A stretch of DNA of 64,000 bases. It comes from Ancrocorticia sp047602305 (GTDB lineage: Bacteria; Actinomycetota; Actinomycetes; Actinomycetales; Actinomycetaceae). The notes below the pieces were generated by a model. It had not been told where the DNA came from. It worked only from the letters and a program-made list of their open reading frames with translations, and made no database searches. Both the position numbers and the translations under genes were made by a program. Location: positions 682,001-746,000 of the forward strand of contig JASGHO010000001.1 in NCBI GenBank assembly GCA_047602305.1. The letters run 5' to 3'. Position 1 is the stretch's first letter; every line of letters begins with the position of its first letter. Of this stretch, positions 8,310 through 15,286 are shown piece after piece.

Positions 8310-8426
8310 TTACTGGGGCAGACCTTCGTCGTCGTAGAGGTCGCCGTCGTTCAACCAACCGTCCTTGGTCAAGCTTGCACGTTCCTGAAGATGCGCCAGC
8401 GCGTCTTCATTGATCATCGTTCCCAT
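8310..8426 (-). CDS. possible 38-aa remnant protein
   Basis: The frame runs from ATG 8426 to a stop at 8310 and encodes MGTMINEDALAHLQERASL to DLYDDEGLPQ. It sits directly after the truncated HAD piece. It may be the end of that or another deleted gene, or a small protein. No recognisable domain and no strong ribosome binding site. Confidence 0.25.
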   Translation of the reverse strand: MGTMINEDALAHLQERASLTKDGWLNDGDLYDDEGLPQ

Positions 8427-8472
8427 GCAAGAATTCTGCCTTACTCCGGGACCTCTGCCGAGAGCATGATTC

Positions 8473-8613
8473 CTAATAGGTGCCTTCGTCTTGCCCTTCT
8501 GACGGCTCCAAACCGAGGCTCTTGAGGAACACCGTGACTCCGGCGCTCGCCGATCCTTGGTGGTCGAACAACGTCCCGTCGAGATCAAAACCGATCGCAC
8601 GAATTTTGGTCAT
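8473..8613 (-). pseudogene. HAD-hydrolase N-terminal fragment
   Basis: A 46-codon frame starting MTKIRAIGFDLDGTLFDH. This is HAD motif I with the nucleophile Asp, followed by the first cap helix (GVTVFLKSLGLEPSEGQ), then a TAG stop. A complete HAD enzyme needs over 200 residues, so this is a truncated gene. Its ATG overlaps the stop of the peptidase S51 gene by ATGA, showing that the two once formed an operon. The rest of the gene was not found downstream. Confidence 0.75.
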
Positions 8614-9257
8614 AGTCTGGAAATCTCGCCATCCGGTGCCATGAAGCGAACCTCGCCGGGGCCGATAGCGCGGAGGGTATCGCCGTCGTACATCACACCA
8701 GAGTCCTCGGGCAGCAGCAGAACCTTTTGTCCAAGTTCTCGGGCAGTCTCCTGTTGCCGTTCCGACGAAAAGAAGTTGGCGTGCGGAAGTATCGAGATGT
8801 CGCGAAGGAGGCCGAGCCCATTCACTCCCTCCGCTTCAGGATCGTTGTCAACGAGCGCCGCAATATCGATGGAGTCAGCGGCAAGTACCGCTCCGGCACT
8901 GCCGCCGTAATAGGTGCCGCCGCCCTCCAGGTACCTATGAATGGCCACTTCAAACTCATGATCGCGAATATGTTGGGCGAGCTTCGAGGTGGAACCACCA
9001 CCGACGAAGAGCAGATCGAAGCCCGCCAACTCGTCTGGCGAATGCCCGGCGAGACTCTCCCAGGTCTCAACTTCCACGTTGATTCCCAACTCGCGGAGAC
9101 TGGAAGTCAGCCATTCTTCGGCGCCCGGAAGCATATTATCCGGCAGAGCAAACGGCCAGTACAGAACCCTGTCAACACCGTGCAAAGCTCGCTGCCATAC
9201 CTGCGCTTCCTGGGCCGCGGAACCGCCTCCGCCAAGATAGATGGTCATGCGAACCAT
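8610..9257 (-). CDS. peptidase S51 / type-1 glutamine-amidotransferase-like protein
   Basis: A 215-aa protein; start chosen at MVRMTIYLGGGG (9257), though ATG 9248 is also good. The sequence DLLFVGGGSTSKLAQ, then YYGGSAGAVLAA with the nucleophilic Ser of GGSAGA, and the later HANFFSSER are family features of dipeptidase E/cyanophycinase-like S51 serine peptidases. Known members cleave Asp-X dipeptides. The substrate here is unproven. It is cytoplasmic with no signal peptide. Confidence 0.82.
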   Translation of the reverse strand: MVRMTIYLGGGGSAAQEAQVWQRALHGVDRVLYWPFALPDNMLPGAEEWLTSSLRELGINVEVETWESLAGHSPDELAGFDLLFVGGGSTSKLAQHIRDHEFEVAIHRYLEGGGTYYGGSAGAVLAADSIDIAALVDNDPEAEGVNGLGLLRDISILPHANFFSSERQQETARELGQKVLLLPEDSGVMYDGDTLRAIGPGEVRFMAPDGEISRL

Positions 9258-9340
9258 TAAATCACCCAACACAACCGGCTGTTATGAATAAATGCCGGGA
9301 TATGCCGTGTGGCCCCTCCAGCGCCAAGAGGTGTTACTGG

Positions 9341-9398
9341 ATGGCGGCGAGAGCGGGCCATACGCCTATATAGGCACGTAGCCCGCTCTCACCGCCAT
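9341..9398. repeat. long hairpin downstream of the membrane hydrolase gene
   Basis: Arms 9341-9358 and 9381-9398 are 18-bp reverse complements with one mismatch. The 22-base loop contains a second perfect palindrome, GCCTATATAGGC (9365-9376). It lies just past the stop of the minus-strand hydrolase gene (9418) and before the peptidase gene. It may act as a bidirectional terminator, but no T-tract follows on the minus strand, so a mobile miniature element is also possible. Confidence 0.6.
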
Positions 9399-9417
9399 AA
9401 ATTTTCGATCACCTCGT

Positions 9418-11475
9418 TTACTCCCCCGCTCCACACTCAAATGACTCTCGATTATTCTCAGGGTCCGCGAAGAAGCGGGACGCCGCCTCCCTGGCACAGG
9501 CACGCTCCGTATCCCACAGCACGAAGTGGTCCCCGTCCACCACACTGACGATCGATCCATTCCATAGATCCGCCACATCGCGCGACATAGCTGGAGTGGT
9601 GGAATCATCCACGAGCCCACTGATGAGCAGGACGGGAACATCGGGCACCTCTACATCTGACGCGTCAGAACCTGCCGGATAGTCCCAATACAAACACTGT
9701 TGATGAACGAATCCATCCACCCGCAAACCGTTCACTCCCCTCTGCGCCTCGTTCATCTCCTCCCAGGTAAAAGGCACGATACTGGCGCCGAAGTTCGCGC
9801 GTGCATAGTCGCGAGCGCCCTGCTCCCGCTCGGTTAGATCGGCGTCTTTCGGGAACGGCATGAGGTAGTCATTGCAGCCATAGATGCCGTCGGGTTGCGG
9901 CGGCATGGTCGCCATAATCGGATCGTCGCGCATGGCCTTGATACGTTCGCGAACCTGCGAACTCAGCTCCGCCAGGGCAGCCAGCTGTTCCTCCCCGGAG
10001 AGTCCCAGCGCCGTTTCCCACTGCTCCGCGAAGTCTGGCCAGAAGGCGTATTGGTCAATGACCGCCAAGTCATCCACGCTGGGATTCGTGCCATCACTTT
10101 CACGCACCTGCTCGACAACGGCCGCCCATCGCGCAGCCAACCCGCTCACGGTTCCGTCGGCAGCTACTCCGGGCATGGGATCCTTGTGGTTGAATACCCA
10201 GTCACCCGTGTGTAGCGGCAGCGTCGAGTCCAGCACCATCGCACGAACCGAGTCCGGATACGCCATTGCGTACGCCTGAGCGAAGAAGGTCCCGTACGAC
10301 TCCCCATAGACGTTGACGGGGCCCAGCCCGAGTTCGGTTCGAACCGTTTCAAGGTCGACGGCGGCATGACGGCCACTAAGTAGCGAAGCAAGCGGACCAA
10401 GTCGTTTCTGACATTCTTCTACGGCATCCTGGTCGTCGCCGCCAATGGCTACACCTGGGCACGCTGTATAGCTGGATCGTCCGAAGCCGCGATAGTCGCT
10501 AATGAGAAGATCGTAATCACCGGCGATCTCGCCGAGCGAACTCAGGATCATGTCCAGATCCCAGCTGACGGCCGTCGGCCCTCCAGCGGCAAAGACCAAC
10601 GTTTCTTTCGGCTCGCCGTCGTGACGGCCGGGATGAGTCATGTAACTGATGTTTAACGTTCCAAGACTGGGGTTATCCGGATCGGCCAGAACATCGATAC
10701 GGCCTTCACACCATCCCAGCCTCCAGTCGGTGCAATCACTGGGCCACGTTGCAGCGACCGCGGGTAGCGCAAGCCCCACCAGAAGCGCGGGCAGCGCAAG
10801 CTGCTTACCAGCCGTCTTCAGTTGTGCTGCTTCCTCTGGTGCACCAACGAGGTGAGTGTATGCGCCGTCGTCATTCCTGTTGACGACGGCGGCACGTGCC
10901 CGAGCAACAGCGCGCCCCCACAGTAGCAATCCGAGAATGATAAGAATGAGCCGGTTGCAAGCCCAGGCATCAACCCGACCATGGAACGAGACGACAGCGG
11001 GTAGGAATAGCTCCAGCCACTCCCCAACCGGGATGACGTTGATCGGACCCCATTCGACGGGCCGCGGTGACAAGAGGATTCCCTGAACCGGTCCGATAGC
11101 GGAGAACCAGCCGAGCAGCATCGCCAAGGCGAAGGGTAGAGCAAAGAGTACGACGGCGACGCTCGTCCGCCGGGTTGCATATCCTCTGCGTTTGCCTTTG
11201 CGGCTGGCCGCGAGTGCCACTCCGCTCCAAAGCACAGCCGGCCCGAGCCAGAGTATTTCCAGCTCCAGCAGAGTAAGCAGTGATCGCGAGGGTGTCACGA
11301 ACCAAGCGATGAGAGCGGCAGTGGCAGCGCCGATAGCCAGGAGCGGGACCTGACGCAGTAGCCGAGTCAACCGTGCGGCAGCGCTGGATCCGGAGTCCCG
11401 ATGCCAGGTGAGCGAGGCAATAACGTACAGACTCAGGGCCAGCGGCAGGAAGACTTCAAGAATGATGACAGTCAT
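9418..11475 (-). CDS. polytopic membrane protein fused to a TAP-like/S33 alpha-beta hydrolase
   Basis: A 685-aa protein from ATG 11475. Residues ~1-260 hold about six hydrophobic segments. The remainder is an alpha/beta hydrolase: LISDYRGFGRSSYT (oxyanion region), NVYGESYGTFFAQAYA with the GxSxG nucleophile, a VPVLLISGLVDDSTTP strand with the acid, and DGDHFVLWDTERACA with the His. The last part resembles tripeptidyl-aminopeptidase/proline-iminopeptidase C-terminal caps. Several Cys residues in the hydrolase suggest an extracytoplasmic location. It follows the two-component genes on the same strand and has the same upstream dyad as the kinase gene, so it is a probable regulon member. Confidence 0.8.
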   Translation of the reverse strand: MTVIILEVFLPLALSLYVIASLTWHRDSGSSAAARLTRLLRQVPLLAIGAATAALIAWFVTPSRSLLTLLELEILWLGPAVLWSGVALAASRKGKRRGYATRRTSVAVVLFALPFALAMLLGWFSAIGPVQGILLSPRPVEWGPINVIPVGEWLELFLPAVVSFHGRVDAWACNRLILIILGLLLWGRAVARARAAVVNRNDDGAYTHLVGAPEEAAQLKTAGKQLALPALLVGLALPAVAATWPSDCTDWRLGWCEGRIDVLADPDNPSLGTLNISYMTHPGRHDGEPKETLVFAAGGPTAVSWDLDMILSSLGEIAGDYDLLISDYRGFGRSSYTACPGVAIGGDDQDAVEECQKRLGPLASLLSGRHAAVDLETVRTELGLGPVNVYGESYGTFFAQAYAMAYPDSVRAMVLDSTLPLHTGDWVFNHKDPMPGVAADGTVSGLAARWAAVVEQVRESDGTNPSVDDLAVIDQYAFWPDFAEQWETALGLSGEEQLAALAELSSQVRERIKAMRDDPIMATMPPQPDGIYGCNDYLMPFPKDADLTEREQGARDYARANFGASIVPFTWEEMNEAQRGVNGLRVDGFVHQQCLYWDYPAGSDASDVEVPDVPVLLISGLVDDSTTPAMSRDVADLWNGSIVSVVDGDHFVLWDTERACAREAASRFFADPENNRESFECGAGE

Positions 11476-11492
11476 GAGGCGAGGGGTTCCTT

Positions 11493-11519
11493 CACTGTTG
11501 GATGTTTCTCTCAACAGTG
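11493..11519. promoter_or_regulatory. inverted repeat in the leader of the membrane hydrolase gene
   Basis: Perfect 8-bp arms CACTGTTG (11493-11500) and CAACAGTG (11512-11519) with an 11-bp spacer lie 18-44 bp upstream of ATG 11475. It could be a second operator or an mRNA leader hairpin. Confidence 0.4.
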
Positions 11520-11540
11520 GTTCATGAGGGCCACGAGCTG

Positions 11541-11560
11541 TGTCGTCCAAAAGTAGACAA
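11541..11560. promoter_or_regulatory. dyad operator, site 1 (upstream of membrane hydrolase)
   Basis: The plus strand reads TGTCGTCCAAAAGTAGACA. It is a near-identical copy of the site at 13451-13470, with TGTC...GACA inverted ends. It lies 66-85 bp upstream of the hydrolase start, matching the distance of site 2 from the kinase start. It is a candidate binding site for the LuxR-type regulator encoded between the two sites. Confidence 0.6.
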
Positions 11561-11579
11561 CTGCACCTTGCCAGAATTG

Positions 11580-12236
11580 TCAGCGCTGTCCGTGGAGCAA
11601 GCCAGCCTTGTACGCGAGAACCGCGAGTTGGGTGCGATCGTTGATATCCAGCTTGAGGAAGATGCGCCGTAGGTAGGTGCGGACCGTTGGGAGGGTGAGA
11701 AACAGTTCGTCAGCGATCTGTTGGTTCGTCCTTCCCTCCGCGACGAGCCGAGTGACCTGGAGTTCGCGCTCGCTCAATCGCACGTTGGTAAACGCATGCG
11801 GCACCGAACGAGGCAGCTCTCTGAACTGGCTCATCAGCCGCGCCGTCACCTCGGGAGCGAGCGAACCTCCTCCAGCGTGCACCGCCCGCACCGCGGCCAA
11901 CACCTCTGCCGACGACGCATTCTTCAACAGAAAACCTGCGGCCCCATGCTGCAGTGCCTCCGCGATGTATTCGTCCAGGTCAAAGGTAGTCAGTACGATG
12001 ACGCGAGTCGGTGATTCAGCGACGCCGCGCACCACGTCCAGTCCACTCCCGTCAGGCATCTGGACGTCCACCAACGCCACATCAGGGCACAGGCCATTGA
12101 TCTTTCGGATCGCTTCCTGCCCGGTTCCGGCTTCATCCACCACCTGGAAGCCATCGGAATGTTCAAACAGGCGACGGTAGACGCGGCGGAAGTCGGCGTC
12201 GTCGTCGGCCAAGAGAACTCGGATGACGTCACTCAT
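11580..12236 (-). CDS. LuxR/NarL-type response regulator
   Basis: A 218-aa protein from ATG 12236. The receiver domain (residues ~4-120) has acidic DDDAD, phospho-acceptor Asp in CPDVALVDVQMPDGSG, Thr in VIVLTTF and Lys in GFLLKNAS. The C-terminal LuxR helix-turn-helix is LSERELQVTRLVAEG to NQQIADELFLTLPTVRTYL. Its start overlaps the kinase stop by 8 bp, so kinase and regulator are co-translated. It probably binds the dyads at 11541 and 13451. Confidence 0.93.
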   Translation of the reverse strand: MSDVIRVLLADDDADFRRVYRRLFEHSDGFQVVDEAGTGQEAIRKINGLCPDVALVDVQMPDGSGLDVVRGVAESPTRVIVLTTFDLDEYIAEALQHGAAGFLLKNASSAEVLAAVRAVHAGGGSLAPEVTARLMSQFRELPRSVPHAFTNVRLSERELQVTRLVAEGRTNQQIADELFLTLPTVRTYLRRIFLKLDINDRTQLAVLAYKAGLLHGQR

Positions 12237-13383
12237 GGTGCACTCCAGACTCACGCGACAACCCAAGCGGGAGACGCGCAAGAACTCTCGTGCCGCCCTC
12301 CAACCGGATCGAGACCGTGAGACTGCCATCAAGTTCTTCGACCCGCTCGCGCATGCCTGTTAGGCCACTCCCGGTTGGGCTGCCGGAACGAAGACCCTTC
12401 CCGTTATCATCCACTCTCACCGCGACATCGCCCTCTTCTTGCCAGATGGCTACCTCGCAGCTGTCAGCTTCCGAGTGCCGCACGACATTGCTCAGACCCT
12501 CCTGAACAACACGATTGACCACCGCTTGCACCTCGGGCGCCAACTCAGGAAGATCGAGGCTCGCGGTAACAGTCAAACCACTCGCTCTCACGGCCGCCAG
12601 TAGGTCCTGCAACGTATGTGCGGAGAGGCCACCGTCGACGAGTTCACCAGAACGAAGCCCTCGCACGAGGGCCTGGACCTCCTCCAACGCCGCCCGCGAA
12701 CGCTTCTCGATGTGCTCCAGACTCTCGCGAAGTTCGTCCTCGGACATTCCCGGCAAGGTTCGGGCCGTGTCTGCTTCTGCACTGATGAAACTCAACGCGT
12801 GGCCGACGACGTCGTGGACCTCGCGAGCCATCACCACCTGTTGCCGGGTCCTTTCGTATTTCTCCTGATCGCGCACCGACGCAACCACCGCCACCTGGCG
12901 CCGCGCCTCCACATGCCCAAGCAGCCATGACGCTCCCAGCGCACAAATACCAATCACGCTTCGCTGCGCCAACTGGGGATCGCCAAAAGGAGGCGCCATC
13001 ATGCTGGCAGCCGCCATCGCCAGGGCAACAGCCACAAGCCCAGTCCCGTGACTTCTCGATGCCCGACGCAGCGCGAAAGGATAGAGACACCACGCTGCGG
13101 CAAGCAACGGATCGCTATTCAATCCGGTCACCCAACCCACAATTGTCACGACGACGGCGACAATCGGCGCAACAACCGGAAGCTTCCAACGCAGGACGAC
13201 GGATGCGAGAAGTAGGGTCACGAGGCTCCACCATTCCAGCCGCTCGGAAGATGTGAGCATCAATGCGAACGAGGGGCTCCAGAAGACGAGAATAAAAGCG
13301 ACGGCGGCCAGAGCATCAACACCCCAGGAAAGAGCGGACGTCTTGAGTCCCGTACGAGAAACGGCGCCAAGTCTCTTGATCAT
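12229..13383 (-). CDS. sensor histidine kinase (HisKA_3 type)
   Basis: A 384-aa protein. Residues ~18-165 hold four to five membrane segments with very short loops, so it has no large extracellular sensor domain. The phosphorylated His is in REVHDVVGHALSF near residue 190. The ATPase domain has the N-box VVQEGLSNVVRHSEA, VRVDDNGKGL and GSGLTGMRERVEEL. The class is typical of NarL-family kinases sensing membrane or cell-envelope stress in actinobacteria. The signal is unknown. Confidence 0.93.
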   Translation of the reverse strand: MIKRLGAVSRTGLKTSALSWGVDALAAVAFILVFWSPSFALMLTSSERLEWWSLVTLLLASVVLRWKLPVVAPIVAVVVTIVGWVTGLNSDPLLAAAWCLYPFALRRASRSHGTGLVAVALAMAAASMMAPPFGDPQLAQRSVIGICALGASWLLGHVEARRQVAVVASVRDQEKYERTRQQVVMAREVHDVVGHALSFISAEADTARTLPGMSEDELRESLEHIEKRSRAALEEVQALVRGLRSGELVDGGLSAHTLQDLLAAVRASGLTVTASLDLPELAPEVQAVVNRVVQEGLSNVVRHSEADSCEVAIWQEEGDVAVRVDDNGKGLRSGSPTGSGLTGMRERVEELDGSLTVSIRLEGGTRVLARLPLGLSRESGVHHE

Positions 13384-13450
13384 CGTTGGTCGCCGATCCT
13401 CTCGTTACAGTGCACACATAATCAGGCTACAGAATGCGAGTTCGCAGTCG

Positions 13451-13470
13451 TGTCGTCCAAAGGTAGACAC
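13451..13470. promoter_or_regulatory. dyad operator, site 2 (upstream of the kinase-regulator operon)
   Basis: The plus strand reads TGTCGTCCAAAGGTAGACA, an interrupted palindrome (TGTCNNCC-AAA-GGNNGACA). It lies 68-87 bp upstream of the kinase ATG. With site 1 it suggests autoregulation plus control of the hydrolase gene. Confidence 0.6.
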
Positions 13471-13567
13471 TTGCTCAGTGCCAGGTGGTCGCTCACAGCA
13501 ACCTTCGGAGCCAGCGTGCCACCATCGTGCCTGTCCACGACGCGACACAATACCCGGAGAAACTCCC

Positions 13568-13804
13568 ATGATCGACACGAATGACGATTCATCATCGCGG
13601 CGTTCCGTGTACCCGTTTAACATCCCAGGTATCGCCGCTAGTCGCCACCCGTACGGACCCTTGCTTACCCCAGTCGTCACCCAGCAGTTGCGACGTTACG
13701 GGCACGAACCAGATACGAGGCACGTGGTTCCGTCTTACCTGAAAGGTAAGCAGAAAGTCGGCTGGCAGAGGTGCCGGTGCGCTCGGCAAACTCAGCCTGC
13801 GTGA
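13568..13804 (+). CDS. possible small protein, divergent to the kinase operon
   Basis: A 78-aa frame from ATG 13568, preceded by CGGAGAAA at ribosome-binding distance: MIDTNDDSSSRRSVYPF to CRCARQTQPA. The second half overlaps the 3' end of the opposite-strand helix-turn-helix gene. The first ~36 codons lie in otherwise empty DNA. It could be the surviving start of a deleted gene. No family recognised. Confidence 0.25.
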   Translation: MIDTNDDSSSRRSVYPFNIPGIAASRHPYGPLLTPVVTQQLRRYGHEPDTRHVVPSYLKGKQKVGWQRCRCARQTQPA

Positions 13805-14237
13805 GCCCTGACCGGGCCACACACGAAGCCAACTCGTCCATTACTTCCTGTCGCTCGGCCTTCCTCGCCTCCGCACGAGCGTCGTCAAGAATAAGCCGAA
13901 GAAGGACCTGCGAATCGACGTCATCCGAGTAATCAAGTACTTCCTCGAGAGTAAGCGCTGCTTTGCTCCACGGATGCTGACGAACATAGTTCGCAACAAA
14001 CCGCCAATCATGAATCATCCCGTACTCAAGAATCGCCCGAAACACTTCATGCGGCCACTCGTCGATTGGATCGCTAGGAACCGTCGCGACATTCCTAAAC
14101 ATCGCAGGATCAACCCTCGCAATCAAACCATGCGTTTCGCCAATAGCTGGCACTGTACGACGACGTTCGTCCTGCACCCTCACTCCATTCAGAAGATCCT
14201 CGAAAGCAGCCACGAGAAGCAACAGAATCACAAGCAT
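13677..14237 (-). CDS. XRE-type helix-turn-helix protein
   Basis: Up to 186 aa. The C-terminal third carries a classic XRE helix-turn-helix (LTQAEFAERTGTSASRLSAYLSG). The N-terminal and middle portion (residues ~45-110) is a helical domain of unknown function. The annotated ATG gives a hydrophobic start (MLVILLLLVAAF). An alternative GTG 20 codons in (VQDERRRTV) has GGAGTGAGG directly before it and is more likely. It is a probable DNA-binding regulator, alone and not obviously paired with a toxin. Confidence 0.65.
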   Translation of the reverse strand: MLVILLLLVAAFEDLLNGVRVQDERRRTVPAIGETHGLIARVDPAMFRNVATVPSDPIDEWPHEVFRAILEYGMIHDWRFVANYVRQHPWSKAALTLEEVLDYSDDVDSQVLLRLILDDARAEARKAERQEVMDELASCVARSGLTQAEFAERTGTSASRLSAYLSGKTEPRASYLVRARNVATAG

Positions 14238-14364
14238 CGCTTGAACCCGTTTTTCACGCGACGATCACAGCACTAAAGAACCCTTTACGAATTATCGTAT
14301 CCGATAATCTTGCGAAGCATCGTTCCACAGTTGCCAAGCCGTTCGAGTGGCACACGGTGCATTG

Positions 14365-14514
14365 TTAGCACGACAAATCACGCGGTAGCACCAGAGTGGT
14401 GGCAACATCGCCGTCGTCATCCTCTTCCACCAGATATTTCGGCGCGGCAAGACCTTCAAAACCGACAGATATTCCCGCCCCAGCGACAACTATCTCGGAC
14501 TCATCACGCGCCAT
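14365..14514 (-). CDS. possible 49-aa protein
   Basis: The frame from ATG 14514 overlaps the end of the upstream 2H-phosphoesterase-like gene by 11 bp and ends at TAA 14365: MARDESEIVVAGAGISVGF to VLPRDLSC, with an acidic EEDDDGD stretch. Overlap with the upstream gene suggests coupling. Family unknown; it could be a decayed N-terminus. Confidence 0.3.
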   Translation of the reverse strand: MARDESEIVVAGAGISVGFEGLAAPKYLVEEDDDGDVATTLVLPRDLSC

Positions 14515-15139
14515 GTAGCCGCACGGTCCCGAGTATCTCGGTAGCTCCACTCGAGAGCACTTTGTCAGTTCGGACTATTTGGAATTCTTGCGCTTCAAAC
14601 ATCCCAATGGGCACGTTCCTCCAGCGAGCAAGACCATCGCTCAGTTCACGAACGTCGCCGCTCTCGAACCTCATCAGATTGACGAAACCCAAGAGCCTCC
14701 TCGGAAGCGCAAGTTGGATGCCTGTCTCCTCGGCGACGGCGTCGCGCAGTTGCTGCAACGAGCCTGCCGTATCCCACGCTTGCAGGTACACGGAATACTT
14801 CGTCATGCGGATACCACGCAGCTCAACTGGAAACGGTGTGATGCTCCGTGCGGCTGTCGCACATGCTTCCGACAACTTCGATGGATCCACATGTGAACCG
14901 TCCAAGTTCGCAACGGTCAGGTGCACATCGTTTGCAGGATACAGATAGTGGTCGGTTGCCTGCGGCACTCCACTGACGATCGCGAGCGCTTTGGCTGACA
15001 TCTCTGAAGGTACTCTGATGACCGTTGTAAGGCACGAGAAATCGCCATGCTGATCAAGCACCTCAACCGGTTTGTTCCCAGGACGTGAGCGTGCCCAAAC
15101 AGCCTCGAAACCGAGAGTCTGGGCGGTTCTGCGAAACAT
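14504..15139 (-). CDS. 2'-5' RNA-ligase-like (2H phosphoesterase) protein
   Basis: A 211-aa protein. The first half has YLYPANDVHLTVANLDG, containing one H-x-T motif of the 2H superfamily (LigT/ThpR). The second, expected after an internal repeat, aligns with LLGFVNLMRFESG, where the catalytic His is replaced by Phe. 2H enzymes need both His residues for cyclic phosphodiesterase activity, so this copy may bind RNA or nucleotides without catalysis. Assignment rests on fold pattern and one motif. Confidence 0.5.
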   Translation of the reverse strand: MFRRTAQTLGFEAVWARSRPGNKPVEVLDQHGDFSCLTTVIRVPSEMSAKALAIVSGVPQATDHYLYPANDVHLTVANLDGSHVDPSKLSEACATAARSITPFPVELRGIRMTKYSVYLQAWDTAGSLQQLRDAVAEETGIQLALPRRLLGFVNLMRFESGDVRELSDGLARWRNVPIGMFEAQEFQIVRTDKVLSSGATEILGTVRLHGA

Positions 15140-15286
15140 GGGTTACCTCTTCTATTTTCAGGAGACTGTCGCAGCGGCCTACGGGTGTCTGCGCCCTTCC
15201 TTGTCTACCTCAAGCATGCCACTCTCACCACGTTTTCACTGGTAACCACAGCCACTCGCGCCTGAAGCCATCCACCTCTACTGCCC

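Noticed and set aside
9301..9360. Third copy of the 58-bp dispersed repeat
   Set aside because: Only the first nine bases (GTGGCCCCT) match. The rest is a different hairpin.
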